A stretch of 8,776 bases of DNA from Chloroflexia bacterium (GTDB lineage: Bacteria; Chloroflexota; Chloroflexia; Thermomicrobiales; JALYUS01): NCBI GenBank assembly GCA_025924435.1, contig JAICIL010000190.1, positions 1 to 8,776 of the forward strand, given 5' to 3'. A program made the position numbers and the translations under genes. The notes under the pieces were generated by a model. That model was not told the DNA's origin, ran no database searches, and was given only the letters and a program-made list of their open reading frames with translations. Shown piece by piece: positions 5,828 through 8,776 of the stretch. Every line of letters starts with the position of its first letter. Within the stretch, counting starts at the first letter, position 1.

Positions 5828-6101
5828 CGATTATCGGCTCATCTTCACACGTTCCGCACGCAAAGAGGCGGTGGGATTACCGCCCAAAATCAGCGAGCAA
5901 ATCGAACGAGCGACCGACAAACTCCTGCAGGCGTTCCAATCCGGCACACGGCCGCAGGATATGAAACCGATTCAAGGACGACCACGGACGTACCGCGTTG
6001 ATAGCGGCGAGTATCGAATCGTCTTTGAACTGGATGAGGAAGCGAAGACGATCACCGTTACCCGTGTCCGGCACCGTAAAGATGTGTATCGCAATCTGTG
6101 A
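5817..6101 (+). CDS. RelE/ParE-family toxin
   Basis: A 94-residue basic protein of normal length for the RelE/ParE superfamily. The family core is clear: YRLIFTRSARKEA at the N-terminus, TYRVDSGEYRIVFELDE at about 58-74, and the terminal RVRHRKDVYRNL. Arg60, Arg67, Arg85, Arg87 and Tyr91 are candidates for the mRNA-binding and cleavage residues, as in ribosome-dependent RelE nucleases; ParE-type gyrase inhibition cannot be excluded. It starts at GTG 5817, overlapping the antitoxin end by 11 nt, with no strong ribosome-binding site. Toxin output would thus depend on translational coupling to the antitoxin, the usual arrangement. Confidence 0.88.
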   Translation: MPNSDYRLIFTRSARKEAVGLPPKISEQIERATDKLLQAFQSGTRPQDMKPIQGRPRTYRVDSGEYRIVFELDEEAKTITVTRVRHRKDVYRNL

Positions 6102-6129
6102 TGACCGGACGATCGCAAAAAGGGATGAT

Positions 6130-6891
6130 ATGACGCTCGATGAATTGCGGCGCATCGCCGCCGAGGTTGCGCCACGACGAGGATGGGACTTCTCGCGGCT
6201 GCGGGATGACCGCGACCCCACGCCGTGGGAGTATGCCGACGTTGTGCGCCGGTTTCTGCGGCCCGATGATCGGGTGCTGGATGTCGGCACCGGGGGCGGC
6301 GAGCGGTTCCTCGCGCTCGCGCCGTCGTTCGGCACGGGCGTCGGCATTGACCCCGACCCGGCGATGATCGCGGCGGCGCGGGAGAATCTGCCCGCGTCGC
6401 TCGCGGGGAAGGTGACGTTCGCCGAGGGGCGGGTGGCGGCGTTGCCGGCGCCCGGTGCGTCGTGCGATGTCGTACTTAACCGGCATGCGGCGGTGGATGT
6501 GGCGGAGGTTGTCCGCGTGCTGCGGCCGGGCGGCTGTTTCATCACCGAGCAGGTCGGTGCGCAGAACACCGTCAACATCGCGACGCTCTTCGGCTGCGGG
6601 CCGGGGATGGGCGGCGCGCGCATCGCCCCCGATCAGGAGATTCCCGCGCTGGCCGACGCCTTCCAGCAGCGCGGCTGCGCCATCGTCTCGTACGGCACGT
6701 ACAACGTGCCGTATTATTTCAGAGATGCTGCATCGCTGCTCTTCTGGATGCAGGCCGTCGGCGTGCCGCCCGGCTTCGACATCGAGCGGGACTGGCAATC
6801 TGTGCACTACCTTCTCACCGAATATATGACCCCGCGCGGCGTCGAGACGAACGAGCACCGCGAACTGCTGATCGTCCGCGCGCCGCAATAG
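6130..6891 (+). CDS. Class I SAM-dependent methyltransferase
   Basis: A 253-residue Rossmann-fold methyltransferase of the type 11/25 style. Motif I VLDVGTGGG at residues 49-57 binds SAM. Asp74 in GIDPD is the acidic residue at the end of strand 2. VRVLRPGGCFITEQVG at 128-143 is the post-motif III strand/turn. The C-terminal half (about 165-250) is probably the substrate region and gives no hint of the acceptor. ATG 6130 is chosen because AAAAAGGG (6117-6124) lies just upstream and the family N-terminus begins there; the frame is open back to 5998 but only through the relE gene. It follows the toxin by 28 bp. GC returns to the high level of the core genes, so this is probably resident DNA next to the acquired stretch. 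Confidence 0.88.
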   Translation: MTLDELRRIAAEVAPRRGWDFSRLRDDRDPTPWEYADVVRRFLRPDDRVLDVGTGGGERFLALAPSFGTGVGIDPDPAMIAAARENLPASLAGKVTFAEGRVAALPAPGASCDVVLNRHAAVDVAEVVRVLRPGGCFITEQVGAQNTVNIATLFGCGPGMGGARIAPDQEIPALADAFQQRGCAIVSYGTYNVPYYFRDAASLLFWMQAVGVPPGFDIERDWQSVHYLLTEYMTPRGVETNEHRELLIVRAPQ

Positions 6892-6915
6892 GGGAGGCGA
6901 TTATAAGATGCGGCG
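6881..6915. terminator. Weak inverted repeat between convergent genes
   Basis: CGCCGCA (6881-6887) and TGCGGCG (6909-6915) form a 7-bp stem with a 21-base loop. It spans the 36-bp gap between the convergent methyltransferase and acetyltransferase genes. There is no clear T-tract on either strand. The position suits a bidirectional terminator but the structure is poor. Confidence 0.2.
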
Positions 6916-6927
6916 GGCGATAGTTGC

Positions 6928-7548
6928 TCACGAGGGCGTGTCCGCTGTCTCGCGCCCGGCCGCTTCCTGCCGCTCCCAGTCGGCCTTCTCCAGCGCATAC
7001 TCGACATCGTCCCCCTCCCAGAGATCCTCGGGCGCAATGTCGTAGCCCTGGGCCGCCATGTCCGCGGCGGTCATGCGGAATGTCCGCACCAGCGTCATGC
7101 CCGCCTTCTCCATCACCCGGCGGGAGGCGCGGTTGTCCTCGTAGGTCGAGGCGACCACCCGCCGCGCGCCGAGTTCGGTGAACCCCTTGCGGATCAGCGC
7201 GCGCGCCCCCTCGGTGCCATACCCCTTGCCCCACGCCGCTTTGCGCAGCCGGTAGCCGAGTTCGACTTCGTCGGGGGGGCCGCCCTTCGGCGGCCGAAAG
7301 TGGAACCAGCCCAGAAACTCCCCGCTGGACTTCTCGATGGCCGCCCAGAAGCCGTACCCGTCCGAACGCTCGTAGTAGCGGAGGAACGCGGGCAGGAAGT
7401 CGTCTCGGATCGCGGCGCGGGGCGTCGGCGTGCCGCCGGTGATGAAGCGCATCACATCGGGGTCGCTGTCGAGGGCGACGAGGTTGTCCACATCGGCCTC
7501 GGTGAAGCGGCGCAGCACGAGTCGTTCGATTTCCAGGTAGACCTCCAT
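6928..7548 (-). CDS. GNAT N-acetyltransferase, RimJ/RimL-like
   Basis: A 206-residue acetyltransferase of the Acetyltransf_3 type. It begins with the family-typical strand IERLVLRRFTEADVDNL. The acetyl-CoA pyrophosphate loop is in KAAWGKGYGTEGA (about 103-115, matching R/Q-x-x-G-x-G/A). NRASRRVMEKAGM at 139-151 is the conserved Asn-containing helix of motif B. The tail after about residue 165 is acidic and slightly longer than usual. Related enzymes acetylate ribosomal protein N-termini, antibiotics or small amines; the substrate here cannot be told. The ATG at 7548 is well supported by GGAAGGAG on the - strand (plus coordinates 7557-7564). It lies 96 bp downstream of the membrane-protein gene on the same strand and may share its transcript. 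Confidence 0.9.
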   Translation of the reverse strand: MEVYLEIERLVLRRFTEADVDNLVALDSDPDVMRFITGGTPTPRAAIRDDFLPAFLRYYERSDGYGFWAAIEKSSGEFLGWFHFRPPKGGPPDEVELGYRLRKAAWGKGYGTEGARALIRKGFTELGARRVVASTYEDNRASRRVMEKAGMTLVRTFRMTAADMAAQGYDIAPEDLWEGDDVEYALEKADWERQEAAGRETADTPS

Positions 7549-7580
7549 CCCTCACGCTCCTTCCCACGACGATGCGAGCA

Positions 7581-7610
7581 GCGGCGACATCGCCGCCGTG
7601 AACGCGGCGG
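7581..7610 (-). other. Overlapping GC-rich hairpins upstream of the acetyltransferase
   Basis: GCGGCG-acat-CGCCGC (7581-7596) and CCGCCG-tgaacg-CGGCGG (7593-7610) share bases, so the two stems are mutually exclusive. They lie in the 96-bp gap between the membrane-protein stop and the acetyltransferase ribosome-binding site. There is no T-run, so simple intrinsic termination is unlikely. In GC-rich DNA such stems also arise by chance. Confidence 0.25.
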
Positions 7611-7644
7611 CAGCGGACAGTATGGGGGTCTGCCACGCGATGCG

Positions 7645-8776
7645 CTAGCGCGGTGTCAGCGTGACGGATCGCACCTGCACGCCGAGGACGCGGGAATCGT
7701 AGATCGGGGCATTGGGCGGCGAATAATCCTGCGGCGACCAGACATCGCACGTCTTCAGGTCCTTGCCCTTGCTTGCCGGGTCAATGCAACTCGTGATCCG
7801 CAACAAGGCGGTGCCATCATCCGAAACCGGCAAGGCGCCGGGCGGAATTGTCACCGTATAGTCGGCAGACCCCTGCGTCAGGTCGAAGTCGGCGAGCGTC
7901 GGCCCAGGCTCATTCAAACCGGGATCGAGGGCGATCCAGGCATGCGCGGGGAGCGTGAGCGCGGCGGGGCGCGTGCCGCCCGCGAGGCGGAGGGTGATCG
8001 CGCCGCCATGCTGGGCGAGCGAGGCCGTCCACGGTACCCGCAGGAGGGCGGCGGGGCCGGTCCAGCGGTACGGCGTCGGGTCGTCGCGGTCGCGCTCGAT
8101 GCCGTAGAAACCCGCGACATCGTACTTCTCGTCCGCCTGCCCCATCGTGATCGTCAGCGGCGCGGCGCCGAGCGGCGGGTCGGAATGCGCGGGTTCGTAG
8201 CGGTAGACGGTGTAGCGCAGGTCGTTCTCCTGCGGGTTATGCGGCTTCTGGAGTTGCAGCGACTCGAAGTCGTGCAACGCGACGGTGAAGGCCGGGCCGA
8301 AGCGTGTCTCCGGCACGAGGCGCGTGTGCGGGAAGAACAACTTGCCGCCGTCGTTGCCCATCAGGATGTAGACGGGATGCGTCGTGCTCTCGCGGTTCAG
8401 CCACGCTTCGAGCAGGTCGCCGCGCGGGTTGTTCGTGCTGATGACGAACGCCGTGCGGCCGTAGACGAACTGCAAGGGCGTCGCGAGGAGGTGCGGCTGG
8501 TCGCGGTCGCCGCTGAAGAGCAGCAGGCTGTTTTCCGGGAACTGTTCGGCGATCTGCCGCAGTTGCGCCTCCGCCCCGCTGTAGCGCCGCACCGTCCACG
8601 TCCCGGCCCGCGTCGCGCCGAAAAAGAGCACGAGCAGCGCGGCGGCGGCGAGGCCGAGGGCGCGGGGAATGGGAGACCTACCCCCCCGGCCCTCATGCCC
8701 CCAGGGGAGGGGGGGCGCAAAGCCCGTACACGGACGATGCGGGAAGCCCAGCTCAGAACGCGGCGCGCGCCCCCCA
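7645..8776 (-). CDS. C-terminal part of a membrane protein with extracytoplasmic domain (5' end outside window)
   Basis: The frame is open to the right edge, with no ATG, GTG or TTG upstream of GTG 8631, so the gene most likely starts outside the window. Near 8610-8667 it encodes a transmembrane helix (RALGLAAAALLVLFFGATRAG). A soluble region of about 310 residues follows, containing LLLFSGDRDQPHLLATPLQF and YILMGNDGGKLFFP. It ends in a beta-rich domain with two cysteines and a terminal YDSRVLGVQVRSVTL segment. The last helix followed by such a domain recalls the C-termini of large polytopic glycosyltransferase-like membrane proteins of environmental bacteria; that link is my inference. If GTG 8631 were the real start, the protein would begin inside the hydrophobic helix, which is unlikely. 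A G-rich palindrome lies within the frame at 8681-8715. Confidence 0.65.
   Translation of the reverse strand, partial: GGRAPRSELGFPHRPCTGFAPPLPWGHEGRGGRSPIPRALGLAAAALLVLFFGATRAGTWTVRRYSGAEAQLRQIAEQFPENSLLLFSGDRDQPHLLATPLQFVYGRTAFVISTNNPRGDLLEAWLNRESTTHPVYILMGNDGGKLFFPHTRLVPETRFGPAFTVALHDFESLQLQKPHNPQENDLRYTVYRYEPAHSDPPLGAAPLTITMGQADEKYDVAGFYGIERDRDDPTPYRWTGPAALLRVPWTASLAQHGGAITLRLAGGTRPAALTLPAHAWIALDPGLNEPGPTLADFDLTQGSADYTVTIPPGALPVSDDGTALLRITSCIDPASKGKDLKTCDVWSPQDYSPPNAPIYDSRVLGVQVRSVTLTPR
8681..8715. repeat. C/G-run palindromic sequence inside the right-edge reading frame
   Basis: A run of seven C (8681-8687) and CCCTC lie opposite GGGGAGGGGGGG (8704-8715), allowing a hairpin. On the - strand there are several G runs of three or more within about 30 bases, a layout that could also form a G-quadruplex. 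It resembles the short intergenic CCCTCCCC-type repeats of GC-rich bacteria, but here it lies in an open frame just upstream of a transmembrane segment. Confidence 0.45.

Noticed and set aside
5998..6129. Long N-terminal extension of the methyltransferase
   Set aside because: This part overlaps the relE toxin in another frame and encodes no family sequence; ATG 6130 has a strong ribosome-binding site.
6058..6888. A 276-codon - strand frame opposite the methyltransferase
   Set aside because: Arg/His-rich antisense product; the + strand shows a clear SAM-binding motif I and ribosome-binding site.

Overview
The window is GC-rich bacterial DNA (about 70% GC in the sampled core genes) and densely coding. 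Most genes are on the + strand and joined by 1-11 nt overlaps or by stop codons that touch the next start. The threonine genes, the style of the membrane protein at the right edge, and the CGCAAAG/CGCCAAG palindromic repeats suggest an environmental, Chloroflexota-like bacterium. That placement is an inference, and other GC-rich phyla such as Armatimonadota or Planctomycetota are not excluded.

Layout: (1) At 1-124 is a degenerate inverted-repeat element with a TTGACA hexamer in its loop. (2) At 125-1179 a Doc-type Fic toxin is coupled to a 213-residue protein with two predicted helix-turn-helix regions. (3) At 1179-4692 are three enzymes of threonine synthesis: aspartate-semialdehyde dehydrogenase (asd), threonine synthase (thrC) and homoserine kinase (thrB). 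Aspartokinase and homoserine dehydrogenase are not in the window. A 185-bp palindromic element (3588-3772) lies between the thrC stop and the conserved start of ThrB. The reading frame stays open from an ATG overlapping the thrC stop, through the element, into ThrB. (4) At 4693-6101 is a stretch of visibly lower GC (about 50% in sampled lines) with an unrecognised 274-residue protein and an antitoxin/RelE-type toxin pair; it looks acquired. (5) At 6130-6891 is a class I SAM-dependent methyltransferase. (6) At 6928-8776, on the - strand, are a RimJ/RimL-like acetyltransferase and the C-terminal part of a membrane protein that runs off the right edge.

The threonine enzymes form a coherent pathway segment: aspartyl phosphate to aspartate semialdehyde (Asd), then homoserine to O-phosphohomoserine (ThrB), then threonine (ThrC). 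The Doc gene and its partner are fused to the front of this operon by 1-nt stop/start overlaps, so they are probably co-transcribed and translationally coupled with amino-acid synthesis. The most interesting signals are the in-frame palindromic element at the 5' end of thrB, the Doc gene with a non-Phd partner, and a four-cysteine insertion in ThrC. No stretch longer than 300 bases lacks a gene.
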